NCBI GenBank assembly: GCA_017437065.1
Contig: JAFSBX010000102.1
Coordinates: 1-40,372 of the forward strand
Direction of reading: 5' to 3'
Source: Lachnospiraceae bacterium
GTDB taxonomy: Bacteria > Bacillota > Clostridia > Lachnospirales > Lachnospiraceae
Length of the DNA: 40,372 bases
The position numbers and the translations under genes are program-made. Below the pieces are notes generated by a model that saw only the letters and a list, made by a program, of their open reading frames with translations, was not told the DNA's origin and made no database searches. Of the stretch, positions 24,721-33,759 are shown one piece after another. Numbering within the stretch: the first letter of the stretch is position 1; every line of letters begins with the position of its first letter.

Positions 24721-25830
24721 CTATTTACCACTGCTTATTCCGCCACCGGAAGACTGCCTTGCAGTGACACTTGCCTGCCTTACACTGTCTGCATATGAAC
24801 TATATGTATCCGTAGAACTGGTCACTGTTGTATCATCAAAGGTACTATAGGGGGTGCTATATTTGCCAAAAGAACCCATATCACCTGTATATCCTTTAGA
24901 ATAATAAAACCTTCTGTAATAACGATATGTATTATTTCGTGAGTGATAAGGCGCAGAATCAGTAGTATATACATATTTTCGTGTAGAAACCTGTATCAAT
25001 GTTTCATTGTCTTCTGACACATACACTAAACAGTATTCTTTTGATGTAAGAATCGCTACACTGTTATCACCATCATCCGTATTTTGCTGTATTGCTTCCG
25101 TTTTTCCTTCAATGCCGTCAATAATATCCTTCACTGCCAAATCCAAATCCATTGAAGTCCTATACACATCGGCTTTCTGTCCTTCATTGCCCGTTATAGA
25201 TGTTATATATTCATAATAATTTGACTTTTTCAAATACTTCGATATAACTTTTGAACCGGAAAAAATCGCCCCGCACATACCAAATACTACAGCCAACCCT
25301 GTAAACAAAGTAATAATTCCTACTAATGACGAACTACTTTTCTTTCGTTGTGTATTCCCATAATTCCCGTAAACTCCATGGGAACCCTGATACGGATTAT
25401 TTGTCCCCTGACTGTTTCTTCTCTGTAAACTTACTTCATCCTCATCCAGATAATATCCGACAGACAACTCTTCTCCATCATCCCATATTTCAACAGACAA
25501 AATTTTCTCTTCGGTACTATCCTCATACTCTTTAAATTTGGCTCTGTCACCAACCTCAACATCTACAGCACCCCATGCACCAATGACTTTTTCTTCGCCA
25601 CTGTCTACCAAATGGTATCCGCTTATAGAACTGTTTCGTATTACCTCCGATATAGAGTACTCTCGATATATCGAATCATAACTAAGCCACTTCTCGTTTC
25701 CGGAATTTTGTTGTATCATACGGTATTCAAACCAACAACATCCATCATCTAAATTTTTGTATTGAATTTTACCAATAACCTCATAGATTCCTCCGTCTAC
25801 GCGAAGTGTATCACCTACTGAATATTCCAC
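24721..25830 (-). CDS. DUF4178-domain membrane protein
   Basis: 369 residues with a GTG start at 25830; AGAGGAG lies 11 nt upstream. A beta-rich DUF4178 region (about 1-140: V-G-D-T-L-R-V-D-G-G-I-Y-E-V-I-G and W-F-E-Y-R-M-I) is followed by a low-complexity linker and a single membrane helix (about 168-190). A soluble C-terminal half follows, and a Ser/Thr/Tyr-rich tail ending S-S-G-G-G-I-S-S-G-K. First gene of the DUF4178-DUF350-spermidine-synthase module; its own promoter is at 25868-25896. Similar modules in other bacteria (YjfK/YjfL genes) are unexplained. Confidence 0.82.
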   Translation of the reverse strand: MEYSVGDTLRVDGGIYEVIGKIQYKNLDDGCCWFEYRMIQQNSGNEKWLSYDSIYREYSISEVIRNSSISGYHLVDSGEEKVIGAWGAVDVEVGDRAKFKEYEDSTEEKILSVEIWDDGEELSVGYYLDEDEVSLQRRNSQGTNNPYQGSHGVYGNYGNTQRKKSSSSLVGIITLFTGLAVVFGMCGAIFSGSKVISKYLKKSNYYEYITSITGNEGQKADVYRTSMDLDLAVKDIIDGIEGKTEAIQQNTDDGDNSVAILTSKEYCLVYVSEDNETLIQVSTRKYVYTTDSAPYHSRNNTYRYYRRFYYSKGYTGDMGSFGKYSTPYSTFDDTTVTSSTDTYSSYADSVRQASVTARQSSGGGISSGK

Positions 25831-25867
25831 TTCTACTTCTTCTCCTCTTTTTCTAATAATCTCTTCT

Positions 25868-25896
25868 ATAATATACCTAATATACTATTTTATCAA
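25868..25896 (-). promoter_or_regulatory. promoter of the DUF4178 operon
   Basis: TTGATA (25896-25891) and TATTAT (25873-25868) are 17 nt apart on the minus strand, about 38 bp before the GTG start. Good match to a sigma-A promoter. Confidence 0.6.
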
Positions 25897-25912
25897 TCAT
25901 ACTATATTTCTG

Positions 25913-28681
25913 TCATTCCGTATGCAGATGCAATAACATTTGTTCAACTGCCTCTTTGCAGGAATCATAATCAAATTCCTTCATTGCCTGCAACATACTG
26001 TAAAACAGCTCCTTCTGCTCCTTATGTTCATATCGGTACTGCTTCATTTCTTCCAAAATTTCTTCTGCACCGAAAGAATCATATTCTTCCAGACAGCCGG
26101 TTAACCTCCGAAGTATTTGAATCAATTGTTCCGAATCTGCCTTTATTGACACTTTTTCTTCCAATTTTTCTGTTGTCGATGCCTTTCCACCGTTCAACCA
26201 TTCTTCACACTGTTTCAGATTTTCACCAAGCTCTCTGTATTGTCGCAGTAGCACCGGAGTCTTTTCACAAATAACTTGCATATTTTTAGTTCTGCCACTA
26301 TCCTCCAGCTCTTTAGCAAGCTCTGAAAGCTCCATGGCACCGATGGTCTTTGAAACACTCTTGAGTGCGTGTACCTGTATGGTATAGTTCTCCAAATCGT
26401 CTTCTGAAAGGAACTTCTGTATATCTGCCGACCGCTTTTCCACTTCATCTGCATAATCTGTCAGAACATCATGATACAACGCTTCATCACCCGCAACATA
26501 ATCAAGACCGATTGCCACATTCAATCCCTGAATATTGCCAAATACTGCCTCTATTTTTGTTTCTTCCGTTAAGTCATCTTTTGATGGACTTATCCGGGTT
26601 GTCTCCCGACCTTCATTCTGTAGTGGTGTTTTCTTTTCTTCTTGAATCTCATGTATCGGTATTATTTTTTCTTTCGGGAGCCATTTTTTCAGTTTATCGG
26701 AAAGCCGCCTCATTTCTATCGGTTTGGATACAAAATCGTTCATCCCCGCTTCCTTAAACATTTTCTGTGCACCATGTACTGCATTTGCCGTGAGAGCAAT
26801 AATTGGTAAGTTTTTAAAGTAACTGTCTTCCTTCTGCCGGATAATTTTAGTAGCTTCAATACCATCCATTTTCGGCATCATGTGATCCATTAATACCAAA
26901 TCATAATGTGTATCCATAATTTTTTGAATACTTTCTTCACCACTCAATGCCTTATCTATTTGCATTCCATAAGGTCTCAACAAACCTTCTGCCACCTTTA
27001 AATTTACAGCATTGTCATCTACAATTAAAATCTTTACATCAGGAGCATAAAAACGTCTGTTGCCTGCACTGATTTCCTGCTCATATAATTCTCTTCCAAG
27101 CTTCTCACGATTTAATGCCACTGCAAATGTCATACTGCAAACCGGTTTTTTAATCGTTTCTACAGCAAATTTTTCATACTCCGGCAGACAGGAATCTTCC
27201 AATAACAATACGGTTGTTTCCGCAGAAATCTGCCTTAAAATCTCTAATACGTCACTGGTTTTCTCACAATCTATAAACAGATGACTGATACCACCCGTCT
27301 GGCCTGCTATTATGGATTGCCTGTCGGTTATTTCTCTATATGTAAGTCCAAGTTGTGTAACTGTCTTTAATAATATATTTCTTACAGCTTCGTTTTCCGC
27401 GTATACCCCAATGCATATCTTTTCCTTGTCTTTTACATCCATGCCGGGGGCACCATTCACAACAATCTGTGGTATGGTAAAATAAAAATGAGAACCTTCT
27501 CCATATTTACTTTCAAGTCGCAGTTCGCCACCCATAAGTGATACAATTCTTTTTGTAATAGCCAGCCCCAGACCTGTTCCATTATAAGCACGACTGCGCT
27601 TGGAATCTATCTGCTTAAAAGCCTGGAACAGCTGCTTTGCATCCTCTTCTTTTATTCCGATTCCGCTGTCTCTAACGGATATTGTTAAATCAATGCCTTT
27701 TTCCGTTTCTACAAAATCTGCCTTAAAACAGATTTCTCCATGTTCAGTATATTTAATGGCATTACTCATCAGATTCATAATAACCTGTTTCAGTCTTACT
27801 ACATCTCCTCTTAAACTCATCGGAAATGCAGGATTAATGTCAACCACAAGCTCCGGTTCTTTTTCTGCCAGCTGCATTTTAGCAATACTGCATATGTCAT
27901 AAAAAAGAGACATTGTTTCATAAACTTCATCCGTAAGTTCCAGCTCACCTGATTCAATTTTTGAAAAATCAAGTATATCATTAATAACAGTAAGCAGATT
28001 ATCTCCCGCATGATGAATTCCATATACATATTCTTTTACTTCTTCATCCAGGTTTTTCTGCATAACAAGCTCTGTCATACCGTTAATAACATTCAATGGT
28101 GTTCTGATTTCATGGCTTACATTTGCCAGAAAATCAGCTTTTGCCTGTCCGGCACGCTCAGCCAGTCTGGTTTTCTCTTCCGCAGTTTTCAATGCCTTCA
28201 GATGCCATTTCACCATAAGCAGCATCGTAATCTCGACAAGATAAATACACGCAATACGAACAATAATAATATAATCTTTTTCCTGTATAATATGAAGCAG
28301 CCACCCCTTCATAAGTAAATTGTATACCACGAATATCGTTGTACTGCCTAAATGAACATAATTAATACTGGGAACGTGATAAAAAGATAGCACACATGTT
28401 AACGCACACAATACCAGAAATATTTCTGTAAACTGGTTCGTATACTCACTAAAATTAAAAATAGTTACCGTAGAACAGAATCCAAGAAGATATGCCTGTG
28501 GCTCTGCTTTAAATTTTTTACTGAACGTAAGAAATCCTCCTGCGATTATCCCAATTATGCAAAGCCACATATCACTTTTCGGCCAGTTAATCAAACCGCT
28601 TATTGACCACATAAATATGACGTATATACAAAAAATAACATAGCCCGCTATTGCTATTTTTCTTCTACTTGTGTTTTCCAT
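25913..28681 (-). CDS. hybrid sensor histidine kinase (HK-REC-HPt)
   Basis: 922 residues. About six membrane helices (1-158) form the sensor. A short coiled coil leads to HisKA with F-L-A-N-V-S-H-E-I-R-T-P (phospho-His 190) and an HATPase with N-L-M-S-N-A-I-K-Y-T, D-S-G-I-G-I and G-T-G-L-G-L-A-I. A degenerate receiver (about 425-535) has E-N where the D-D pair should be. A complete receiver follows (about 550-670, I-V-D-D-N, V-L-M-D-H-M-M-P, V-S-K-P), then an HPt domain with H-A-L-K-S-V-S-K-T-I-G-A (about 715-815) and a helical tail. The layout predicts a multistep phosphorelay, likely ending on the single-receiver protein encoded just upstream. Confidence 0.92.
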   Translation of the reverse strand: MENTSRRKIAIAGYVIFCIYVIFMWSISGLINWPKSDMWLCIIGIIAGGFLTFSKKFKAEPQAYLLGFCSTVTIFNFSEYTNQFTEIFLVLCALTCVLSFYHVPSINYVHLGSTTIFVVYNLLMKGWLLHIIQEKDYIIIVRIACIYLVEITMLLMVKWHLKALKTAEEKTRLAERAGQAKADFLANVSHEIRTPLNVINGMTELVMQKNLDEEVKEYVYGIHHAGDNLLTVINDILDFSKIESGELELTDEVYETMSLFYDICSIAKMQLAEKEPELVVDINPAFPMSLRGDVVRLKQVIMNLMSNAIKYTEHGEICFKADFVETEKGIDLTISVRDSGIGIKEEDAKQLFQAFKQIDSKRSRAYNGTGLGLAITKRIVSLMGGELRLESKYGEGSHFYFTIPQIVVNGAPGMDVKDKEKICIGVYAENEAVRNILLKTVTQLGLTYREITDRQSIIAGQTGGISHLFIDCEKTSDVLEILRQISAETTVLLLEDSCLPEYEKFAVETIKKPVCSMTFAVALNREKLGRELYEQEISAGNRRFYAPDVKILIVDDNAVNLKVAEGLLRPYGMQIDKALSGEESIQKIMDTHYDLVLMDHMMPKMDGIEATKIIRQKEDSYFKNLPIIALTANAVHGAQKMFKEAGMNDFVSKPIEMRRLSDKLKKWLPKEKIIPIHEIQEEKKTPLQNEGRETTRISPSKDDLTEETKIEAVFGNIQGLNVAIGLDYVAGDEALYHDVLTDYADEVEKRSADIQKFLSEDDLENYTIQVHALKSVSKTIGAMELSELAKELEDSGRTKNMQVICEKTPVLLRQYRELGENLKQCEEWLNGGKASTTEKLEEKVSIKADSEQLIQILRRLTGCLEEYDSFGAEEILEEMKQYRYEHKEQKELFYSMLQAMKEFDYDSCKEAVEQMLLHLHTE

Positions 28682-28725
28682 AAATTTCCCCTACTTACTC
28701 CCCACAATTTACACTATTCCGCTTA

Positions 28726-29148
28726 CTATTTTCCGCTAAAAAATTTATCTAATTTCTCCAGCAAAGCATTTTTCGCTACCGGTTTCACAATATAACCTGC
28801 CGGACGAAGTGCAATACATTCTTCTACTGTTTCACGGTCTGTTTTCGCAGTCAGAAAGAACACCGGTATGTTCTGTGTCTCCGGTTTACTTTTGATCATT
28901 TTCAATACAGTTGCCCCATTAAATAAAGGCATCATATAGTCCAATAATATTACATCCGGTTTATATTTCGCCAAAAAATCCACGGCAACCTTCCCTGAAT
29001 TCACTACAGAAACTTTATAATCATCCTGTAAATAAGCACGGATAAGCTTTAAAACAATCGGACTGTCATCTACAACAAGTACATGTTTTCTTTTGGAACC
29101 TTCATTTGCCACTTCACATATTATTACTGAGTTTTCCTCATTTGCCAT
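28726..29148 (-). CDS. stand-alone receiver-domain response regulator
   Basis: 140 residues, essentially one receiver domain: D-D at V-V-D-D-S-P, phospho-acceptor in V-I-L-L-D-Y-M-M-P, and K in V-K-P-V-A-K. No output domain follows, as in CheY or Spo0F, so it probably acts by protein contact or as a phosphorelay intermediate. GGAGG precedes the start; an extended -10 (TGGTATAAT) lies upstream. It is 44 bp before the hybrid kinase on the same strand, its likely partner. Confidence 0.9.
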   Translation of the reverse strand: MANEENSVIICEVANEGSKRKHVLVVDDSPIVLKLIRAYLQDDYKVSVVNSGKVAVDFLAKYKPDVILLDYMMPLFNGATVLKMIKSKPETQNIPVFFLTAKTDRETVEECIALRPAGYIVKPVAKNALLEKLDKFFSGK

Positions 29149-29177
29149 ACGTATACCTCCTCAACTCATATAGTACA

Positions 29178-29185
29178 ATTATACC
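29178..29185 (-). promoter_or_regulatory. extended -10 promoter of the receiver/hybrid kinase pair
   Basis: On the minus strand TGGTATAAT gives a perfect TATAAT with an upstream TG, about 30 bp before the receiver start. No good -35 hexamer is visible, consistent with an extended -10 promoter. Confidence 0.5.
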
Positions 29186-29240
29186 ACTCTTAAGACTTGG
29201 TTTCTACATAATAAAACATTTACATTTTACATTTTTTAAT

Positions 29241-29312
29241 AAAAATACCTGCGTACTATTTCATTAAGATTCACATCTGAATCCTATTAGAAATACGCAG
29301 GTATTTTTCCTT
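29241..29312 (-). terminator. long-stem terminator after the GntR-ABC operon
   Basis: AAAAATACCTGCGTA and TACGCAGGTATTTTT form a 15-bp perfect stem; the loop contains a second small stem (GATTCA/TGAATC). Located just beyond the last permease gene and before the receiver promoter; the poly-T/poly-A arms make it work in both directions. Confidence 0.7.
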
Positions 29313-29324
29313 GCATTTATATAA

Positions 29325-30044
29325 TTATACTGTGACTGCTTCTTTTCTAACCAGCAACACTGTTCCTGCAATAAAAATACAGGTTATTATCAAAAAAGTA
29401 ACTGCCTGTGCAATTCCTGACATTCCTGTCACAAATTCCAGAATTCCACTACAGATTCTTGCAACAAGGCTTTCCGGATTCTTTGCAATATAGTCCGCAA
29501 ACCTGTTAAATCCCAAAAACGTAACCATCCACAATGCCCACATTATCCAATATGCCACTTTCTTAAACTTCAGAATCAAAGCTCCTCCAAGCATTTTTGT
29601 TGCCGGAAGGATTATAATAATTCCCAAAACAACACGATAGTCTGCTAAAAAACCAACCAAATTATCAAATTCTCTGTCTGCATAAATAACCTTACACAAA
29701 AAACTTTCCACAAAATAAAATATTATAATTGCTATTGTTTCAATAATGACATTAACATAGTCCGTTACACCATTTGCAATTAAAAATTCCTTTCGGGTAC
29801 TTCCAAGAGACATTACGGTATTAAAAGAATTACCAAAAGCAAAAATTCCAAAGATCCAATTGGCAAATACGCCTACAAATATTGCAAAAAGAGTACCAAT
29901 GATTGTACTATTTGCTTCTGCATCCACTGTCAGCACCACTCCCTCTATAATCAATCCGAAAATCCCACATCCTAACATAAATAGAAGCGTTACATACAAC
30001 TCCGTTGCCGTGAGTTTCCACGTATCAATAATTCGTTTTATCAT
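29325..30044 (-). CDS. ABC-2-type membrane permease subunit
   Basis: 239 residues with about six membrane helices and no soluble domain. GGAGG precedes the start. It is the last of the GntR-ATPase-permease-permease operon at 29325-32004, 34 bp after the preceding permease. The pair of dissimilar membrane subunits with one ATPase fits a small exporter, as in ytrA-type operons where wall or membrane stress is handled. Substrate unknown. Confidence 0.75.
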   Translation of the reverse strand: MIKRIIDTWKLTATELYVTLLFMLGCGIFGLIIEGVVLTVDAEANSTIIGTLFAIFVGVFANWIFGIFAFGNSFNTVMSLGSTRKEFLIANGVTDYVNVIIETIAIIIFYFVESFLCKVIYADREFDNLVGFLADYRVVLGIIIILPATKMLGGALILKFKKVAYWIMWALWMVTFLGFNRFADYIAKNPESLVARICSGILEFVTGMSGIAQAVTFLIITCIFIAGTVLLVRKEAVTV

Positions 30045-30078
30045 AAATAACCTCCATTAGACCATAATCCCTTGTTAT

Positions 30079-30717
30079 CTATACTCTGACTTCATATTCC
30101 TGAACGGCTTTACTGCATAATCCGGTCATAATTACATCGAAAACAACAGCTCCGATAATTCCCCATACACTGTAAGACACTAAAAAACTTCTTGTATTTC
30201 CAACGTTTGCTATCATAACTCCAACTACTAAAAATATACTCAAAATGACACCTGCCACATAAGCCCATGTGCCTGCTGTTTTTCCATAACGCAAAAATGT
30301 TGCACACACACCGTTTCCTGCCCCACAGCCAATCAAAAACAAAATCACGCATATACTAAGCCAATCCATTGTTGCAAGATTAGTAAAACCTAAAACATAT
30401 TTGGCTCCAAACATCATGACTATCATTGCCTGAAATACCATAATATGTGTAAATACCTGCATTCCTATCACATTTTCTTTTCTTGTAGCCCCAAAAGAAA
30501 TTGCTTCCGGCAAATAATAGTTGGCATTGCTTGATGCCTGGGACAATACTACAATCATTCCCAGCATAGGCATATACCGGAGTGCCATTTCAAACACCCC
30601 CTCTTTTACCGTAATGCTCATAAATATAATGGTTGCTCCTATTCCCAAAAACAATCGCCAGAAATTCTGTTCCATTATTTTCCCCCAATAAAGAAGGCTT
30701 CTTTTTATTCCCTCCAT
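30079..30717 (-). CDS. membrane permease subunit of ABC cassette
   Basis: 212 residues, about six membrane helices. The middle S-F-G-A-T-R-K-E-N-V-I-G motif is a common cytoplasmic loop in ABC-2 permeases of this type; the next gene (29325-30044) has a similar S-L-G-S-T-R-K-E-F-L. The AAGGAGG used as its ribosome site lies inside the last codons of the ATPase gene, so the two are translationally coupled. Confidence 0.75.
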   Translation of the reverse strand: MEGIKRSLLYWGKIMEQNFWRLFLGIGATIIFMSITVKEGVFEMALRYMPMLGMIVVLSQASSNANYYLPEAISFGATRKENVIGMQVFTHIMVFQAMIVMMFGAKYVLGFTNLATMDWLSICVILFLIGCGAGNGVCATFLRYGKTAGTWAYVAGVILSIFLVVGVMIANVGNTRSFLVSYSVWGIIGAVVFDVIMTGLCSKAVQEYEVRV

Positions 30718-30719
30718 CT

Positions 30720-31601
30720 CTATTCAACCTCCTTGCCACACAATGAAACAAATACCTGTTGTAAGTTTACCGGCTGCACGGATACCTCTGTTGTCTGCTT
30801 AAGTGTCTGCCCCTGTTCCAATAAAACCGTAACTCCTTTACTTCTTCCCATTTTTTCTACATGGATGGTTTTCATTCCGGCAGTCATTGCATCCACGTCC
30901 TCTGCTTTTCCGCTGACATGACGGCTTCTGTCCAAAAGCTCCTGCGTATTTTCTTTTAAAATAATTTTCCCTTTATCTAACATTATGACTTCTTCAAATA
31001 TATCTGCCGCTTCCTCAATGATATGTGTTGAGATGACAAACGTTCTTCCACTATCCGCAAATTCATCCAAAAGTACCCGATAAAAGTACTCTCTCATTAC
31101 AACATCCAGTCCTGCCACCGGTTCATCCAAAAATGTATAATCTGCCTTACTTGCCAGTGCAGTAATAATAGTCACCATGGACATCATACCTTTCGAGAGT
31201 TTCGTAATCCTCTTCTTTGGTTCCAGTTCAAACTTTTCAAGCAGATGCTTTGCCAGCTCATTATCCCAATTTGGCATAAATACTGAAGCAATTTTTAAAT
31301 ACTCTTTTATACTGTAACCGCCCTGTCCCGCTGCGTTCAGCGGGTTCAATTCTCTTGAAAAACAGATGTGGTCTAAAGCTTCCCTGTTTTCCCATACCGG
31401 CATGCCATTACAGGTAACTGTTCCTTTGGTTGCCGGACTTTGTGCTGAAAGAATCGACAAAAGAGTGGTCTTTCCGGCTCCGTTTCTTCCAATTAATCCA
31501 TAAATTTTCCCTTTTTCCAACTCTAAGTCCACATGACTCAATACATCTTTTTTCCCATAAGTTTTTACAATATCCCTACATATTAACTTCTCTTTGCTCA
31601 T
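30720..31601 (-). CDS. ABC transporter ATP-binding protein
   Basis: 293 residues. Walker A G-R-N-G-A-G-K-T, signature L-S-K-G-M-M (a variant of LSGGQ typical of YtrB-like exporters), Walker B F-L-D-E-P-V-A-G-L-D and a switch His in S-T-H-I-I-E-E-A. GGAGG precedes the start. It powers the two adjacent permeases and is co-transcribed behind the GntR regulator. Confidence 0.9.
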   Translation of the reverse strand: MSKEKLICRDIVKTYGKKDVLSHVDLELEKGKIYGLIGRNGAGKTTLLSILSAQSPATKGTVTCNGMPVWENREALDHICFSRELNPLNAAGQGGYSIKEYLKIASVFMPNWDNELAKHLLEKFELEPKKRITKLSKGMMSMVTIITALASKADYTFLDEPVAGLDVVMREYFYRVLLDEFADSGRTFVISTHIIEEAADIFEEVIMLDKGKIILKENTQELLDRSRHVSGKAEDVDAMTAGMKTIHVEKMGRSKGVTVLLEQGQTLKQTTEVSVQPVNLQQVFVSLCGKEVE

Positions 31602-31641
31602 ATCTTACCTCCACTTGTTAAAACGGCTTTTCTTTCTACTT

Positions 31642-32004
31642 TTACACACTCTGCTTAATCATTCGGATTAACTCCTCTTTTGTTATCCCGATACTTTCTG
31701 CTTCTACCAGCAATGTCTTAATATATTTATCTGCAAATTCCGTCTGTCTTCTTTTTTTTATTTTTTCCTTTGCCCCGGTCGCTACAAACATTCCGATTCC
31801 CCTTTTCTTATATAACACACCATCATCCACTAATATATTGATTCCTTTTGCTGCTGTCGCAGGATTAATCGCATAAACCCGTGCCAGTTCATTTGTACTC
31901 GGCACCTTCTCTTCTTCTAAAATGATGTCACGAAGAATGTCGTTTTCAATCATTTCACTAATCTGAAGATATATGGATTTCTCCTGTGTCAGAATTTCAT
32001 TCAT
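31642..32004 (-). CDS. GntR-family regulator, YtrA type
   Basis: 120 residues from ATG at 32004, chosen for AAGGAGTT upstream; the longer frame starting at 32055 would run past this site. N-terminal GntR winged HTH (about 10-75: I-Y-L-Q-I-S-E-M-I-E-N, V-P-S-T-N-E-L-A-R, N-P-A-T-A-A-K-G-I) with only a short helical C-terminus, as in the YtrA subfamily. It heads the operon whose promoter carries a matching inverted repeat (32098-32121), so autoregulation is likely. Confidence 0.88.
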   Translation of the reverse strand: MNEILTQEKSIYLQISEMIENDILRDIILEEEKVPSTNELARVYAINPATAAKGINILVDDGVLYKKRGIGMFVATGAKEKIKKRRQTEFADKYIKTLLVEAESIGITKEELIRMIKQSV

Positions 32005-32097
32005 TTCTTCAACTCCTTTCCATACAGTATGCGAATTTTTCACTTTTTTTGTCATTATTTCATTTTCGTTTTATTCATAATAGTTTGTTACCTCGTT

Positions 32098-32147
32098 GGT
32101 TCATTACTTGTGTAATTAACCATATCACTAACATTATTTACTGTCAA
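32098..32147 (-). promoter_or_regulatory. promoter and operator of the GntR-ABC operon
   Basis: -35 TTGACA (32147-32142) and -10 TATGGT (32124-32119) are 17 nt apart, with a TG extending the -10. Overlapping the -10 and start region is GGTTAATTAC-ACAA-GTAATGAACC (32098-32121), arms matching 9 of 10. This is the expected place for repression by the YtrA-type protein. Confidence 0.7.
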
Positions 32148-32169
32148 TACCTTTTTTATAAAAAAAAGG

Positions 32170-32216
32170 AAAAAAAAACATGAGAACAACCAAACAACGT
32201 CATTCTCATGTTCCTA
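32170..32216 (-). terminator. intrinsic terminator of the PadR-DUF2812 operon
   Basis: On the minus strand ACATGAGAA and TTCTCATGT pair around a 16-nt loop and are followed by nine T. It lies 20 bp beyond the DUF2812 stop. Confidence 0.8.
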
Positions 32217-32232
32217 ACCTGAATCTAATGTA

Positions 32233-32943
32233 CTAACATTCTTCTTTATATGCACTTCTTAAGCGATAAATTCCAACAAGCATCAAAATAATCGCTATAA
32301 TCTGAAACAACATTATTATTGTCGGAGAAATTGCTACAGACTCCTTTGCTAACACAGCACAACTGTTTATAAGCATACCACACGGAAGCAACGGATAAAC
32401 TTTTCCTTTTCCAAAACCACATTTTACCACCTCTCCTTTTCGTTCCTTCAATTCAGCTATAATATAATTTGTTTTAAAAGCAGCTTTCATCAAAACAAAA
32501 ACTAATATCATAATAAAAAACATCATCCAAATTGCCATTTTATTCCCTTGCATGGCACACCACATTTCTACAAAAAAGCAAATCAATTCTATAATGGTTC
32601 CAATTTTGAACATCGTACGTATTTTTGTATAATGCTCAATACTGGAATCAACATCCGTATAAAGCTTAAACTCTCCCTCTGACGCAAGTTTACGCAAAAT
32701 TATCCAAAAACCCCACTTTTGCACAATTTGTACACCCATATCTTCCATAAACTCCCGATAACCATTGCTTATATTGAAAAACTTGTCCCCGAAATCTATC
32801 TGATATGTATATTCTCCGGGTTCACATTGTTCAAACCTATAAAATCCTGCAAAAAAACCGGTCATGGCCCAGCCTTGAGCTACCATTTCATTTAACCAAG
32901 CTGTTTCCTTATCCTTGTCATAATACATACGAAATTTAATCAT
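32233..32943 (-). CDS. DUF2812-domain membrane protein
   Basis: 236 residues. The N-terminal half is a soluble DUF2812 region (Y-D-K-D-K-E-T-A-W-L-N-E-M-V-A-Q-G-W-A-M, then the G-E-Y-T-Y-Q-I-D strand). Four membrane helices follow (about 118-136, 142-160, 180-200, 208-228). The family is nearly always encoded with a PadR regulator, as here, where the genes overlap by 8 bp. The role is unknown; a membrane-stress accessory is a guess. Confidence 0.85.
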   Translation of the reverse strand: MIKFRMYYDKDKETAWLNEMVAQGWAMTGFFAGFYRFEQCEPGEYTYQIDFGDKFFNISNGYREFMEDMGVQIVQKWGFWIILRKLASEGEFKLYTDVDSSIEHYTKIRTMFKIGTIIELICFFVEMWCAMQGNKMAIWMMFFIMILVFVLMKAAFKTNYIIAELKERKGEVVKCGFGKGKVYPLLPCGMLINSCAVLAKESVAISPTIIMLFQIIAIILMLVGIYRLRSAYKEEC

Positions 32944-33259
32944 CTTCGCCTACCTCCATAAGTTCTGCGTTTTTCAATAACTCTTCTAATCTAAGCTTTT
33001 CCTCTTTAAATACGGATTGTCCTTCTTCCGTAATCAAATATTCTTTTTTCTTTCTTGAATCGGTGTCCTGACTGTATATACGAATCCAGCCCTTCTTTAC
33101 GAGAGATTGGATTGCACCGTACAATGTTCCAGCTCCCAGCACTACTCTTCCGTCAGTCAGTTCCTCTACCTCCTGAATGATACCGTATCCGTGATTGGGC
33201 TTTCTGACTGCCAGCAAAATATAAAACAGCGCTTCTGTAAGCGGTGTATTCTTTTCCAT
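32936..33259 (-). CDS. PadR-family transcriptional regulator
   Basis: 107 residues: winged HTH with the hallmark N-H-G-Y-G-I-I-Q-E-V, G-A-G-T-L-Y-G-A-I and K-K-E-Y-L-I-T-E-E-G. A short C-terminal helix gives dimerisation. GAGGAT lies upstream. Overlaps and probably represses the DUF2812 gene; palindromic sites lie in its promoter. Confidence 0.92.
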   Translation of the reverse strand: MEKNTPLTEALFYILLAVRKPNHGYGIIQEVEELTDGRVVLGAGTLYGAIQSLVKKGWIRIYSQDTDSRKKKEYLITEEGQSVFKEEKLRLEELLKNAELMEVGEDD

Positions 33260-33302
33260 ACTTGTATCCTCTTTTCCCCATATAAAACTTCATATAATTT
33301 TT

Positions 33303-33361
33303 ATATATCGTCAAGCGATATATCGTATATTCAATATATCGCATGCCGTTATATATGTCAA
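33303..33361 (-). promoter_or_regulatory. PadR promoter with palindromic operators
   Basis: -35 TTGACA (33361-33356) and -10 TATATT (33338-33333) are 17 nt apart on the minus strand. Over the -10 lies a perfect palindrome, GCGATATAT (33315-33323) with ATATATCGC (33334-33342). A third half site, ATATATCG (33303-33310), makes a second palindrome with 33316-33323. Confidence 0.65.
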
Positions 33362-33552
33362 GTATATAAAAATAAAAAAAATCTTGCTTTTGTAATTTTT
33401 TTCTTATGTATATTTTTCTTTTTTTTGCAAACACTACACAAAGTAACATAGACATACAGCATGATTTATTATGCAAAATATAGCTTTATAATCAGTTACG
33501 TCATACTAATATTGTATGAACACAAATATAAGCAATCAAACGGAGGTTTACT

Positions 33553-33759
33553 ATGAAAATGCTTAACTGTATTGCACTTACAATTGCAATTATCGGTGCC
33601 ATTAACTGGGGTCTGATTGGCTTCTTTAACTTTAACTTAGTTGCATTCATTTTCGGTGACATGACTTTATTTTCCCGAATTATTTATGCATTAGTAGGAC
33701 TTTGTGGTCTTTACCTGATTACTTTTTATGGATTTATATGCAAAGAAGAGACTGCCTAG
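33553..33759 (+). CDS. DUF378 small membrane protein
   Basis: 68 residues with two membrane helices and the family pattern A-I-N-W-G-L-I-G-F-F-N-F-N-L-V-A and R-I-I-Y-A-L-V-G-L-C-G-L-Y. Related to YuzA-like proteins. GGAGG lies 7 nt upstream. Monocistronic, with its stop codon inside the terminator stem-loop. Confidence 0.9.
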   Translation: MKMLNCIALTIAIIGAINWGLIGFFNFNLVAFIFGDMTLFSRIIYALVGLCGLYLITFYGFICKEETA

